Assembly: GCA_020436955.1 (NCBI GenBank)
Contig: JAGQWW010000004.1
Coordinates: 1 to 24,488, forward strand
Reading direction: 5' to 3'
Source: Saprospiraceae bacterium
GTDB taxonomy: Bacteria; Bacteroidota; Bacteroidia; Chitinophagales; Saprospiraceae
Length of the DNA stretch: 24,488 bases
Below are positions 1 to 7,571 of the stretch, piece after piece (within the stretch, counting starts at the first letter, position 1; the number at the start of each line of letters is the position of its first letter). Position numbers and translations under genes: made by a program. Under the pieces are notes generated by a model. It made no database searches. It saw nothing but the letters and a program-made list of their open reading frames with translations, and was not told where the DNA came from.

Positions 1-1540
1 CTGTTGGAAAGCCAAAAATATTCCTAAAAATTCGGCCGGTAGGTGATTCATTACCCTGAAAAACAGAATTGTAAATCTGCGGTTTTGCAGACCCGGTTGA
101 ATCTGTACCGTTGTTATAAATCGCACTACCTACCTGGGATTGGTTGGAAAAGAAACTACAATTTACAATGGTAGGGCTTGCATTGCCATTACCGGCTCCC
201 AGATTATAGATTGCTCCTGCAGAATAAGCAGTATTTCGATCAAATAGGGAGTTTAAAATTATCGGACTTGCATTGCCGGATTGGCCAAGATTATAGATTG
301 CGCCCCCATAATTGGGCGTTTCATTCAATTCAAATTTGCATCTATTGATACTCGATATTACATCTCCGGATTGAGACCCATTGTTGAAAATTGCAGCTCC
401 GGAAGAACCACACGAATTACGCATGAAATAGGTATCAACAATATCTGCTGCCAACCAACCATCAGGTGCTGACAGGCAATAAACAGCACCTCCATCTATG
501 GTCGAGGAGTTTTCCAAAAACCAACATTGATCGATTTTTGGTTTCTGATCTCCGGCAAAACTGGCATCTAAATACATTGCACCTCCCTGGTTGGCAGAAT
601 TTTCTATAAAAGTGCAATTATCAAAAGATAGGTTGCCTGTACCATTTTTGGCGAATGAAAAAATTCCGCCACCATTGCCAAAGGCTGTATTCTTTTCAAA
701 AACACAACTGTAAAAAGCATCTTCAAATTGGCCGGATTCGGCACCTGAAATCACAAAAGCACCGCCATTTCCTCCTGAATGATTTTCCCCAAAACTACAA
801 TAGGACCATCTTGATGTAGAAATACCCTGAAATGAGGCATTTATGTAAACTGCTCCACCTTCCAGGTCTGAAGAATTTGATTGAAAAAAACACTTTTCAA
901 AAACAGCATTATTCTTTCCTTCAAAATCACATTCAAGGTAAAATGCCCCACCAAAAGACCTGGCGTAATTATTTCTAAAAATACAATTTAAAAAAGCAGG
1001 TGTTGTGGTAGCATTACTCCCTGCACTTTTCACAAAAACTCCTCCACCGCAATTTGTCTTTTCTCCAATAGGCCCCAATCCATCGGCATATCCACCTTCA
1101 ACAATAAAACCATCTAAAGAGGTACCATTGGAAACAGCCTCCATGTAAATAACTGAATACGCATTATACATAAAGGAATTGTCCTGGTCAATATTTCCAC
1201 TTAAAACCGTTGGATAGGCATGTATTTTTCTATCCTCAAGTCGTAATTCAATGCCCTCAAATCCACCAAATAGCTGAATGCCAGATTTGATTTCAAAAGA
1301 AACTTTTCTTTCCTCATCCGAACAGTCCACACAACTTATAGGATAGTAAATACCGCTAGCCACCCAAATGGAATCACCGGTGGTTGCTGATAATAACGCC
1401 TCTTGCAATTCTCCATAGGCGTTAGCCCAGGAGCTACCATCGCCTTTCCCACCCTTTTTTACAAAAAGAACCTTTCCCTCTGCAGGAAAAAATAACAATA
1501 GGGTCAATACCATAGCAATGGCTCGATAAAAAACATGCAT
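1..1540 (-). CDS. Secreted parallel beta-helix (pectin-lyase-fold) protein, 5' part only
   Basis: The frame is open from an ATG at 1540 to the left edge, about 513 residues with no stop, so the C-terminus lies outside. The first 22 residues (MHVFYRAIAMVLTLLLFFPA) look like a Sec signal peptide; an AAGGA lies 7 bases upstream of the ATG. Residues about 25-60 read GGKGDGSSWANAYGELQEAL and then GDSIWVASGIYYP, an opening typical of Bacteroidota cell-surface beta-helix proteins. About eleven degenerate repeats follow from residue 165 on, each with a core such as GGAFYL, GGAVYI, GGAMYL, YGGAIYN or AGAIYN, and with a Cys or Phe just before the next strand. Such proteins form right-handed beta-helices and are usually exported by the type IX system through a C-terminal tail, which would be off-window. 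No catalytic residues can be named, so adhesin, polysaccharide lyase or structural role stay open. An internal ATG at 1513 is an alternative start. Confidence 0.85.
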   Translation of the reverse strand, partial: MHVFYRAIAMVLTLLLFFPAEGKVLFVKKGGKGDGSSWANAYGELQEALLSATTGDSIWVASGIYYPISCVDCSDEERKVSFEIKSGIQLFGGFEGIELRLEDRKIHAYPTVLSGNIDQDNSFMYNAYSVIYMEAVSNGTSLDGFIVEGGYADGLGPIGEKTNCGGGVFVKSAGSNATTTPAFLNCIFRNNYARSFGGAFYLECDFEGKNNAVFEKCFFQSNSSDLEGGAVYINASFQGISTSRWSYCSFGENHSGGNGGAFVISGAESGQFEDAFYSCVFEKNTAFGNGGGIFSFAKNGTGNLSFDNCTFIENSANQGGAMYLDASFAGDQKPKIDQCWFLENSSTIDGGAVYCLSAPDGWLAADIVDTYFMRNSCGSSGAAIFNNGSQSGDVISSINRCKFELNETPNYGGAIYNLGQSGNASPIILNSLFDRNTAYSAGAIYNLGAGNGNASPTIVNCSFFSNQSQVGSAIYNNGTDSTGSAKPQIYNSVFQGNESPTGRIFRNIFGFPT

Positions 1541-1641
1541 AAAACTGTCCTTAATGAATGGAAAATCCCGACTGGGATAATTTGTGTGGTAAGACCTAAT
1601 TCTAACTTATTGGGGAGGACTACTTCAAAAATAAATAAATT

Positions 1642-2010
1642 TTACTTCCCATGCTTGTATCCGTCTATCATTAACTGCGCTGCGGCAGGGTTAGTGGCAA
1701 GGGGAATGTTGGATACATCGCATATACGCATCAACATTTGGACATCTGGCTCATGTGGGTGTTTATCTAGCGGATCTCTAAAAAAAATAACCATGTCCAG
1801 CTTTCCTTCAGCAACCATCGTCGCAATTTGGGCATCACCCCCTTTTGGACCAGACAATAATTTGGTAACATTTAGTCCGGCTTTTTCAACATGAGAGCCG
1901 GTAGTTCCGGTCGCCACCAGGAGCGCTTCAGATAATATCGATTTGTTTTTCAAAACAAAGGCAACCATTTCTGCCTTTTTACCATCATGAGCGATCAAAG
2001 CGATATTCAT
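1642..2010 (-). CDS. mgsA: Methylglyoxal synthase
   Basis: Converts dihydroxyacetone phosphate to methylglyoxal and phosphate in the cytoplasm, a bypass that frees phosphate when triose phosphates pile up. The 122-residue protein carries the family motifs in order: IALIAHDGKK at 3-12, the phosphate-binding TGTTG at 34-38, SGPKGGD at 53-59 with the catalytic Asp59, FFRDPL at 76-81 and HPHEPDV at 84-90 with His86. The frame continues upstream to another ATG at 2046, which would add 12 residues (MILFYLANKISG). I prefer the ATG at 2010 because MNIALIAHD lines up with the N-terminus of the Bacillus subtilis enzyme and because the upstream ATG sits only about 10 bases after a terminator U-tract. 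The gene stands alone, between the beta-helix gene and a folded non-coding stretch that may control it. Confidence 0.93.
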   Translation of the reverse strand: MNIALIAHDGKKAEMVAFVLKNKSILSEALLVATGTTGSHVEKAGLNVTKLLSGPKGGDAQIATMVAEGKLDMVIFFRDPLDKHPHEPDVQMLMRICDVSNIPLATNPAAAQLMIDGYKHGK

Positions 2011-2049
2011 ACCTGATATTTTGTTTGCAAGGTAGAATAATATCATGGC

Positions 2050-2094
2050 ACCAAAAACAAAAAAGGCAACTACCCATCAGGATAATTGCCTTTT
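2050..2094 (-). terminator. Strong intrinsic terminator facing mgsA
   Basis: Arms at 2080-2094 and 2061-2075 form, in the minus-strand RNA, a 15-bp uninterrupted stem (AAAAGGCAATTATCC with GGGTAGTTGCCTTTT, two G-U pairs) closed by a UGAU loop. It is followed on the minus strand by TTTTTTGTTTTT. On the plus strand the two wobble positions become mismatches and no U-tract follows, so the orientation is minus. It therefore ends a transcript coming from the right, just upstream of mgsA. Confidence 0.8.
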
Positions 2095-2290
2095 ATATGT
2101 TGTAGGAGGTTAATCTCTTATAAAGTGAGTATAAGACCAGCTCTACCCCCCAAATGAACTGGTCTCACTCACTGTCTAAGGTCACTTCTGACCTTAAGAC
2201 CTCTTAACGAATATCCAGGGATATCCGGGGACAAGTGTCCCATCTTTCTCTTTCCAGGGCTTTTAAGAGACCCCGTTCACGGTTTAAGGG
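2095..2290 (-). ncRNA. Candidate structured RNA or mgsA leader (unassigned)
   Basis: No convincing coding sequence lies here, but there are nested inverted repeats. AGTGAG/CTCACT plus AGACCAG/CTGGTCT enclose an 18-base loop holding a run of six C on the plus strand (2124-2173). AAGGTCA/TGACCTT with a 4-base loop extends through GTCT/AGAC (2174-2200). GGGAC/GTCCC with a 4-base loop lies at 2228-2241, and CCG/CGG with a 4-base loop at about 2273-2282. The segment 2263-2270 (TTAAGAGA) can pair either with 2201-2207 or with 2114-2120, which exclude each other. The minus-strand terminator at 2050-2094 follows directly. A weak minus-strand -7-like element (TATATTTT) lies near 2290-2300. I recognise no known family (not tmRNA, RNase P or SRP RNA). 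It could be a free small RNA or an attenuator for mgsA. A 24-codon ORF (MGHLSPDIPGY...) is also open inside it. Confidence 0.4.
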
Positions 2291-2605
2291 AAAATATAAA
2301 GGGAATAAAAGTGGTTTACTTTTTGGAGACCCTTTTCTTTAGTTTATCGCACTTATCGGTTGTCCAAAACTGTGCCATAATTTAGGAGAGAAAAAATTTA
2401 TGAACTGGCATATTTTCTTGTCCCTCCGTTTGTTTGATGGCACAATGATACAGGGATCTGAATCCAATATTTTACCAATTTTAAACTAATTGTGACGGGC
2501 AAAAAGGTTCCAAATTAAACCCTTCTATAATATCAAAATAACAATCATCCCATATTGTCGCCCTCAAATCCAGTGTTTCCAGTCATTTTGTCAGAAATTA
2601 TGGCA

Positions 2606-2621
2606 TGGCACACCCTTTGAA
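2606..2621 (+). promoter_or_regulatory. Possible sigma-54-type promoter of htpG
   Basis: TGGCACACCCTTTGAA fits the sigma-54 pattern TGGCAC-N5-TTGCA at all but the last critical pair: GG at 2607-2608, ten bases, then GA instead of GC at 2619-2620. It would put the transcript start near 2630, about 30 bases before the htpG ATG. No TAnnTTTG element was found near this start. The rest of 2301-2605 shows only an 11-base inverted repeat, TGCCATAATTT at 2373-2383 and AAATTATGGCA at 2595-2605. Confidence 0.3.
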
Positions 2622-2662
2622 CAGTCAGTTAACAGTATTTATTAAACAAAAATTTGATACAC

Positions 2663-4534
2663 ATGCAAAAGGGTAACATTTCTGTTCAAACGGATAATAT
2701 TTTTCCCATCATCAAGAAATTCCTTTACGCAGACCAGGATATTTTTCTTCGGGAATTAATCTCTAACGCAGTAGATGCCACCAATAAATTGAAAATTTTA
2801 GCAAACAGGGGAGAGCTAAAAACTGAAATGGGTGACACAACTATTGAGATTAAACTGGATAAGGAAGCAAAAACACTTACCATCAGCGACAAGGGTATAG
2901 GGATGACAGAAGAGGAGGTATTGAAATACCTCAATCAAATTGCATTTTCCAGTGCTGCAGAATGGTTGGAAAAATATAAAGACGAAGCAAATATCATCGG
3001 CCACTTTGGTCTTGGTTTTTATTCAGCATTTATGGTTGCTGAGAAGGTAGAGGTTCGAACAAAATCATGGAAAGATGGCGCCGATGCTGTAGTTTGGAGT
3101 TGTACCGGTTCCCCTGAATATAGTCTCGATACTATTGAAAAAGATCATAGAGGTACCGATATCATTCTTTACATCAGTGAAGATGCAACAGAATTTTTGG
3201 AAAAAAACAGGATAGAAGAGCTACTTTACAAGTATTGTAAGTTCCTGCCGGTTCCGATCAAATTTGGAACGAGAACCATTACTGAAAAAGTAGGGGAAGG
3301 CGAGGACGCAAAAGACGAAACCCGGGAGGTTGATAACATAATCAACAACCCTAATCCGGCCTGGACAAAAAATCCTTCAGACCTAACAGATGAGGATTAT
3401 AGAAATTTCTATCGCGAATTATATCCAATGAGTCCGGACCCTATGTTTTGGATACATCTGAACATAGACTATCCTTTTAATTTGACCGGAATTCTATATT
3501 TCCCTAAGATTGGAGGTGCATTTGAAATGCAAAAAAATAAAATTCACCTGTACTCTAGCCAGGTGTATGTTACCGACGATGTTAAGGAAATTGTACCCGA
3601 ATGGTTGACATTATTACATGGAGTTATTGACTCTCCTGACATTCCGTTAAATGTATCCAGATCTTATTTGCAAAGTGACAGCAATGTGCGTAAGATAACC
3701 GGCTACATTACTAAGAAGGTTGCAGAAAAATTACAGGAGTTATTTAAAAACGACCGAAAAGGGTACGAAGAAAAGTGGGATGACCTAAATGTCTTTGTGA
3801 AGTATGGACTCATCTCGGATGAGAAATTTTATGAAAAAGCAACCAAGTTTCTGCTTTTGAAAAATACCGAAAACGAGTTCTTCACACTAGACGAATACAA
3901 AGAAAAGGTGGCTCCGCTTCAAACGGATAAAAATAACAAGTTGGTTTATTTATATACCAACAATCCGGATGAGCATCACATCTACATCAAAACAGCCCGA
4001 AATGCAGGTTACGATGTTTTGCTTTTTGACAATTTGATTGACAACCATTTCATTCAGCAAATTGAATACAAGTTGGGTGATATCGTTTTCAAACGTATAG
4101 ATTCCGAGACGTTGGATCATTTGATCGAAAAGGATGAAAAACGTGAATCTGTATTGAGTGAAAAGGAAGAAGAAAAAGTCAAAGACATCTTTCTTCAGGT
4201 TGCATCGAAAGATGGGCAATCTGTTCAATTAAAAGCCCTTAGTCCGGAAGAACCGCCGGTTCAAATCATCAAGCCTGAATTTATGAGGAGAATGAAGGAA
4301 ATGCAGGCATTAAATGGTATGAATTTCAACGATGCTTTCCCTGATTCCTACAACATCGTTGTGAATACCAACCATCCGGTAATTGCTCAAAAGCTTTTAA
4401 ACAAAAAGACAGATGAAACTCGCCAAAAATTAGCTGATTACTTGTTGAAACTTGGTTTGTTAAATCAAAACATGTTGAAAGGCCAGGAATTAGCAGACTT
4501 TATCCATAATTCTATCGATTTGGTTACCAAGTAA
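2663..4534 (+). CDS. htpG: Hsp90-family chaperone HtpG
   Basis: ATP-dependent cytosolic chaperone that works with DnaK on late folding steps. The 623-residue protein has the usual length and domain order: an N-terminal GHKL ATPase (about 1-210), a middle domain (about 230-480) and a C-terminal dimer domain. ATP-site motifs are visible: ELISNAVDA at about 31-39, ISDKGIGMT at 74-82 and GHFGLGFYS at about 113-121; the middle-domain segment with NVSRSYLQSD is also intact. I start at ATG 2663 because MQKGNISVQTDNIFPIIKKF is the common Bacteroidota N-terminus; an in-frame TTG at 2654 would only add three residues. The gene is monocistronic, preceded by 600 gene-free bases with a sigma-54-like element and followed by a clear terminator. 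Confidence 0.97.
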   Translation: MQKGNISVQTDNIFPIIKKFLYADQDIFLRELISNAVDATNKLKILANRGELKTEMGDTTIEIKLDKEAKTLTISDKGIGMTEEEVLKYLNQIAFSSAAEWLEKYKDEANIIGHFGLGFYSAFMVAEKVEVRTKSWKDGADAVVWSCTGSPEYSLDTIEKDHRGTDIILYISEDATEFLEKNRIEELLYKYCKFLPVPIKFGTRTITEKVGEGEDAKDETREVDNIINNPNPAWTKNPSDLTDEDYRNFYRELYPMSPDPMFWIHLNIDYPFNLTGILYFPKIGGAFEMQKNKIHLYSSQVYVTDDVKEIVPEWLTLLHGVIDSPDIPLNVSRSYLQSDSNVRKITGYITKKVAEKLQELFKNDRKGYEEKWDDLNVFVKYGLISDEKFYEKATKFLLLKNTENEFFTLDEYKEKVAPLQTDKNNKLVYLYTNNPDEHHIYIKTARNAGYDVLLFDNLIDNHFIQQIEYKLGDIVFKRIDSETLDHLIEKDEKRESVLSEKEEEKVKDIFLQVASKDGQSVQLKALSPEEPPVQIIKPEFMRRMKEMQALNGMNFNDAFPDSYNIVVNTNHPVIAQKLLNKKTDETRQKLADYLLKLGLLNQNMLKGQELADFIHNSIDLVTK

Positions 4535-4557
4535 TCTAAATCGATTTCAAGCAATAG

Positions 4558-4598
4558 AAAAGGGGTTGTAGTTTGAAACTGCAACCCCTTTATTTTTT
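4558..4598 (+). terminator. Intrinsic terminator after htpG
   Basis: AAAGGGGTTG (4559-4568) pairs with CAACCCCTTT (4582-4591), extended inside by a G-U pair and AGTT/AACT, followed by ATTTTTT. The wobble pair favours the plus strand, but it lies between convergent genes and may also serve the minus-strand gene that ends at 4611. Confidence 0.85.
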
Positions 4599-4610
4599 AG
4601 GAACTAAAAA

Positions 4611-6005
4611 TTATTCCTCTTCTTTCTTTCTTTTCCTTCTTGTCTTAAACAAGGCAACAACTTCTTTGTCTGTTAAGAATCCAAGATCCTTGAAAGAGGT
4701 CGATACAAACTTTTTAATATCCTGGTAGTCTTTACCACGCTTATCAGTATACGTTTTCAACAATTTGCGGACATACTTCATGGAAAGATCCTCCAATTGC
4801 TGGTTAAACTTCTGGTTGCCAAAAATCTGCATGTAAATACCATAGTATTTCGCAATTTCAAACAACTCATGATAATCAGCAGGCTCAATATTGTTGATTA
4901 CTCTGGCAAAACTATTAAAGATAGCCTGGCGTACACATTCATTTTGCATGGAAAGCCCTTCATGCTTATTGTAATATACCTTGATAGCTTCCTGCGTATC
5001 TTCATGCACATATCCTTTTGAATGAATTACATCCATTAAAGCATAATAGCTGGTAAGTTCGTCTTCCTTCTTATCATCCAATAACTCAGAAATTCGTTTG
5101 TCAGCAGCTGCATTCAGCTCAATTTCACGCTTATGCAACTCAAGAGTAAGCTCAAACCAATATTCAGAGAAACTTTCAATCTCGTTCCTTACTTTATTAA
5201 AGATTGTCTTTAGCTCTTTGTCATCATTTTTGTCCAGTTCAAAGAAATTGGCAAAAATCCCCATAATTTCAAGGTGCTCTCTCATACCAAAGTAGTCCTG
5301 ATTTTGTACCAGGGCCATAAGCGGTGGAATGATTGATTCGTTGTTATGAGGACCTTTTACGCGGTACAACAAAAACTCCTTTAAACTGGAAAATAAAACC
5401 TGTAATTCGTTCTTAGATGTTGGAATTTCCGCTGTAAGGAAGTTATCGTTTTTGAATTGCTTCCAATATCTGTGGTAAAAAGCTCTTCTGTCTTCCAATC
5501 TACGATAACGATCGATACGCATACTGTTTAGAAAGTATCTGATGCGCTTGTTATCAAACTCCTCAATCAGGTTGGTCACCCAAATATCTGAGCTCAAAGC
5601 AAAACCCATTTGAATGGATTGGCCGATACGTTTTCTTAGAATGTCAAAGTTGGCGGAATTACAGATGGCCTCCAGTACTTCCTTAAAATGTTCCTGGGTG
5701 CGCACATATTTCATTGTCTCCATTTTCACTTCACCTCTCAGAACAGAGTACCCCAGAATTTTTGGCAAAAACAAGCCTTCAAATGCTTCATGAAGAAATG
5801 CTCTTTCCAGAGAAACAAGTTGTAATGGATCATTTTCTGCAACCTCGTCATATAATTGGGCCATGAATGGCTCAAATTGATCTTTTAAAGCAAGAAAGAA
5901 CTCTTCTTCCTCCTCTTCAAGGTAATTTGCTAAATCTTCGGAACCCTGGATTTCTCCGGCAATAGCCTCTAGCTTTTCAAAGTATTTATCATCTAACTCT
6001 AGCAT
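4611..6005 (-). CDS. Conserved-type hypothetical protein, mostly helical, 464 aa
   Basis: I do not recognise this family. The 464-residue protein has no signal peptide and no membrane segment, so it is probably cytoplasmic. It is rich in Glu, Lys, Phe, Tyr and Leu in heptad-like patterns and looks almost entirely alpha-helical, like a repeat scaffold. Residues about 27-50 are strongly acidic (LANYLEEEEEEFFLAL) and the last ten residues are strongly basic (KTRRKRKKEEE), a charge asymmetry that could support self-assembly or nucleic-acid or partner binding. No catalytic motif is visible. It starts at ATG 6005 with MLELDDKYFEKLEAIAGEIQ. It is monocistronic, convergent with htpG, and preceded by a leader of about 80 bases that carries a long perfect hairpin. 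Codon use resembles its neighbours, so recent transfer is not indicated. The coding status is secure; the function is unknown. Confidence 0.85.
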   Translation of the reverse strand: MLELDDKYFEKLEAIAGEIQGSEDLANYLEEEEEEFFLALKDQFEPFMAQLYDEVAENDPLQLVSLERAFLHEAFEGLFLPKILGYSVLRGEVKMETMKYVRTQEHFKEVLEAICNSANFDILRKRIGQSIQMGFALSSDIWVTNLIEEFDNKRIRYFLNSMRIDRYRRLEDRRAFYHRYWKQFKNDNFLTAEIPTSKNELQVLFSSLKEFLLYRVKGPHNNESIIPPLMALVQNQDYFGMREHLEIMGIFANFFELDKNDDKELKTIFNKVRNEIESFSEYWFELTLELHKREIELNAAADKRISELLDDKKEDELTSYYALMDVIHSKGYVHEDTQEAIKVYYNKHEGLSMQNECVRQAIFNSFARVINNIEPADYHELFEIAKYYGIYMQIFGNQKFNQQLEDLSMKYVRKLLKTYTDKRGKDYQDIKKFVSTSFKDLGFLTDKEVVALFKTRRKRKKEEE

Positions 6006-6028
6006 AACAGATTGGTTTTTTTAAAGAT

Positions 6029-6064
6029 AAACCTGGCAAAGCCACTTTGAGCCTTGCCAGGTTT
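6029..6064 (-). other. Leader hairpin upstream of the 464-aa gene
   Basis: AAACCTGGCAA (6029-6039) and TTGCCAGGTTT (6054-6064) form a perfect 11-bp stem that extends by four more pairs (two G-U) only in the minus-strand RNA. No U-tract follows, so it is not a classic terminator. It would lie in the 5' leader of the gene starting at 6005. Confidence 0.6.
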
Positions 6065-6094
6065 ATTTTGAAATTCTTTTCTAAACTTGACATG

Positions 6095-6102
6095 CAAATA
6101 TA
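6095..6102 (-). promoter_or_regulatory. Bacteroidetes -7 element for the 464-aa gene
   Basis: On the minus strand TATATTTG matches TAnnTTTG exactly; it would start transcription near 6088, giving a leader of about 83 bases that contains the hairpin at 6029-6064. A good -33 TTTG is not visible. Confidence 0.45.
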
Positions 6103-6255
6103 GTCAGTTCCTGCTAATAGTTCTAATAGGCTCGGCAAGATTGTCAGAAATCACCGTTAAAAAATTGTATTTCATCACAACAATCCATCTTTTTGCAAAT
6201 TATATAAGGTGCTCACGGTACAAACCGTATTTTAGCGACTTAAAAAATGATATAC

Positions 6256-7482
6256 ATGAAAAAAATAAGCATTTTATTTTCCCTTTTGTTGGCCGGTCAA
6301 TTGCTTTCGGCGCAAATGATGTCAGACCTGGAGCTGGCTGTCAAGGTTGATGTAGTGTATTTGTCAGCTGACTTGTTGGAAGGCCGATCCACCGGGACTG
6401 CCGGAGAACAAATGGCTGCAGATTACATTGCAAACAGGTTTGAAACAATTGGGCTTACCCCAAAAGGAAAAAAAGGTAGCTGGTTTCAGCCTTTTGACTT
6501 CAATTACAAATCAAATCCTCACGTTCAAAATGGTGGAGAAGAACGCACCGGAAAAAATGTAGTGGGTTATATTGATAATGGCGCAAAAACTACTGTTGTT
6601 ATCGGTGGCCATTATGACCATCTGGGTCACGGTGACTTCGGCTCGTTATTCACAGGAGGAGAAGCAATTCATAATGGAGCCGACGATAATGCTAGTGGTG
6701 TTGCCACTATTCTTTACCTGGCTCAAAAACTAAAGAATGAAGGACCGAAAAACAACAATTATCTTTTCATTGCCTTTTCAGGAGAAGAAATGGGACTTTT
6801 CGGTTCAAAATACTTTGTTGATCACCCAACAGTTGACCTGGCAAGTATCAACTATATGGTCAACATGGATATGGTGGGTAGACTAAACGAGGAAAAAGTA
6901 ATTGTAATTAACGGAGCAGGCACCTCTCCTGTTTGGAAAGAAGTTTTTCCAAAGGTAAAATCTGATTTGTCAGTAAAAACATCTGATAGTGGAATCGGAC
7001 CTTCCGACCATACCTCTTTTTATTTGAATGACATCCCTGCAATACATTTCTTTACCGGACAGCATGGTGATTATCATAAGCCAAGTGATGACAGCGAACT
7101 GGTCAATTATGAAGGTATTGTTGACATCAGTGAATTTATTTTCCAGGTGATTTCTAAAATAGACGGGAAAGGAAAAATTGAGTTCACTAAAACCAAAGAC
7201 GAAAGCGAAGATCGTAAAGCAGCGTCCTTCAAAGTTACACTTGGTGTAATGCCTGATTATGTTTATCAGGGTGAAGGTATGAGAATTGACGGCGTAATGG
7301 ACGGTCGTCCAGCATTTGAAGCCGGTATGGAAAAAGGTGATATCATTATCAAAATTGGTGAGACAGATGTAAAAAACATCTATGATTATATGGATGGACT
7401 CGCCAATTTTAAGAAAGGAGACACCGCCAGAGTAGCTTTTAAACGAGGCGATAAAGTCATGGTGAAAAACGTGACGTTCTAG
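6256..7482 (+). CDS. Secreted M28-family zinc aminopeptidase with C-terminal PDZ domain
   Basis: A zinc-dependent exopeptidase expected in the periplasm or outside the cell. Counting from ATG 6256 (408 residues), residues 1-20 (MKKISILFSLLLAGQLLSAQ) are a signal peptide; an ATG at 6247 would add only three residues. The M28 metal ligands are all present: His119 in GGHYDHLGHG, Asp143 in NGADDNASG, Glu178 next to the catalytic Glu177 in FSGEEMGLFGS, Asp205 in NMDMVGR and His274 in GDYHKPSDD. Residues about 20-100 form the typical leader region (LSADLLEGRSTGTAGEQMAADYI). A PDZ-like domain with LGVMPDYVYQGEGMRIDGV and a GDIIIKIGETDV core fills about 327-402. This architecture is common in Bacteroidota. 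It is a single gene, with a TATTTTAG -7-like element at 6228-6235 and a strong terminator behind it. Substrate unknown. Confidence 0.93.
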   Translation: MKKISILFSLLLAGQLLSAQMMSDLELAVKVDVVYLSADLLEGRSTGTAGEQMAADYIANRFETIGLTPKGKKGSWFQPFDFNYKSNPHVQNGGEERTGKNVVGYIDNGAKTTVVIGGHYDHLGHGDFGSLFTGGEAIHNGADDNASGVATILYLAQKLKNEGPKNNNYLFIAFSGEEMGLFGSKYFVDHPTVDLASINYMVNMDMVGRLNEEKVIVINGAGTSPVWKEVFPKVKSDLSVKTSDSGIGPSDHTSFYLNDIPAIHFFTGQHGDYHKPSDDSELVNYEGIVDISEFIFQVISKIDGKGKIEFTKTKDESEDRKAASFKVTLGVMPDYVYQGEGMRIDGVMDGRPAFEAGMEKGDIIIKIGETDVKNIYDYMDGLANFKKGDTARVAFKRGDKVMVKNVTF

Positions 7483-7501
7483 TTACTGGTTACTGGAAAA
7501 T

Positions 7502-7541
7502 AAAAAATGTGCGTTGGGAGTGTTCCCAACGCACATTTTTT
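7502..7541. terminator. Bidirectional terminator between the M28 peptidase and lolA
   Basis: A perfect 18-bp stem (7502-7519 with 7524-7541; GC part ATGTGCGTTGGGA) encloses the loop GTGT, with six A on the left and six T on the right. It sits between two convergent genes and works in either direction. Confidence 0.92.
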
Positions 7542-7571
7542 ATACCTCAAGCCCCATACGCGCGCCTCACA

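Noticed and set aside
281..472. Plus-strand open frame of 63 codons opposite the beta-helix gene
   Set aside because: Shadow of the open minus frame, which carries repeats and a signal peptide.
1535..1894. Plus-strand open frame of 119 codons opposite mgsA
   Set aside because: It lies mostly antisense to mgsA, has no recognisable motif, and the minus frame has all the methylglyoxal synthase motifs.
2095..2300. Folded region as tmRNA, RNase P RNA or SRP RNA
   Set aside because: None of the conserved cores I know for those RNAs is visible on either strand.
2361..2450. Further TGGCAC copies as sigma-54 promoters
   Set aside because: The copies near 2371-2378 (minus) and 2438-2443 (plus) lack a usable -12 element at the right spacing.
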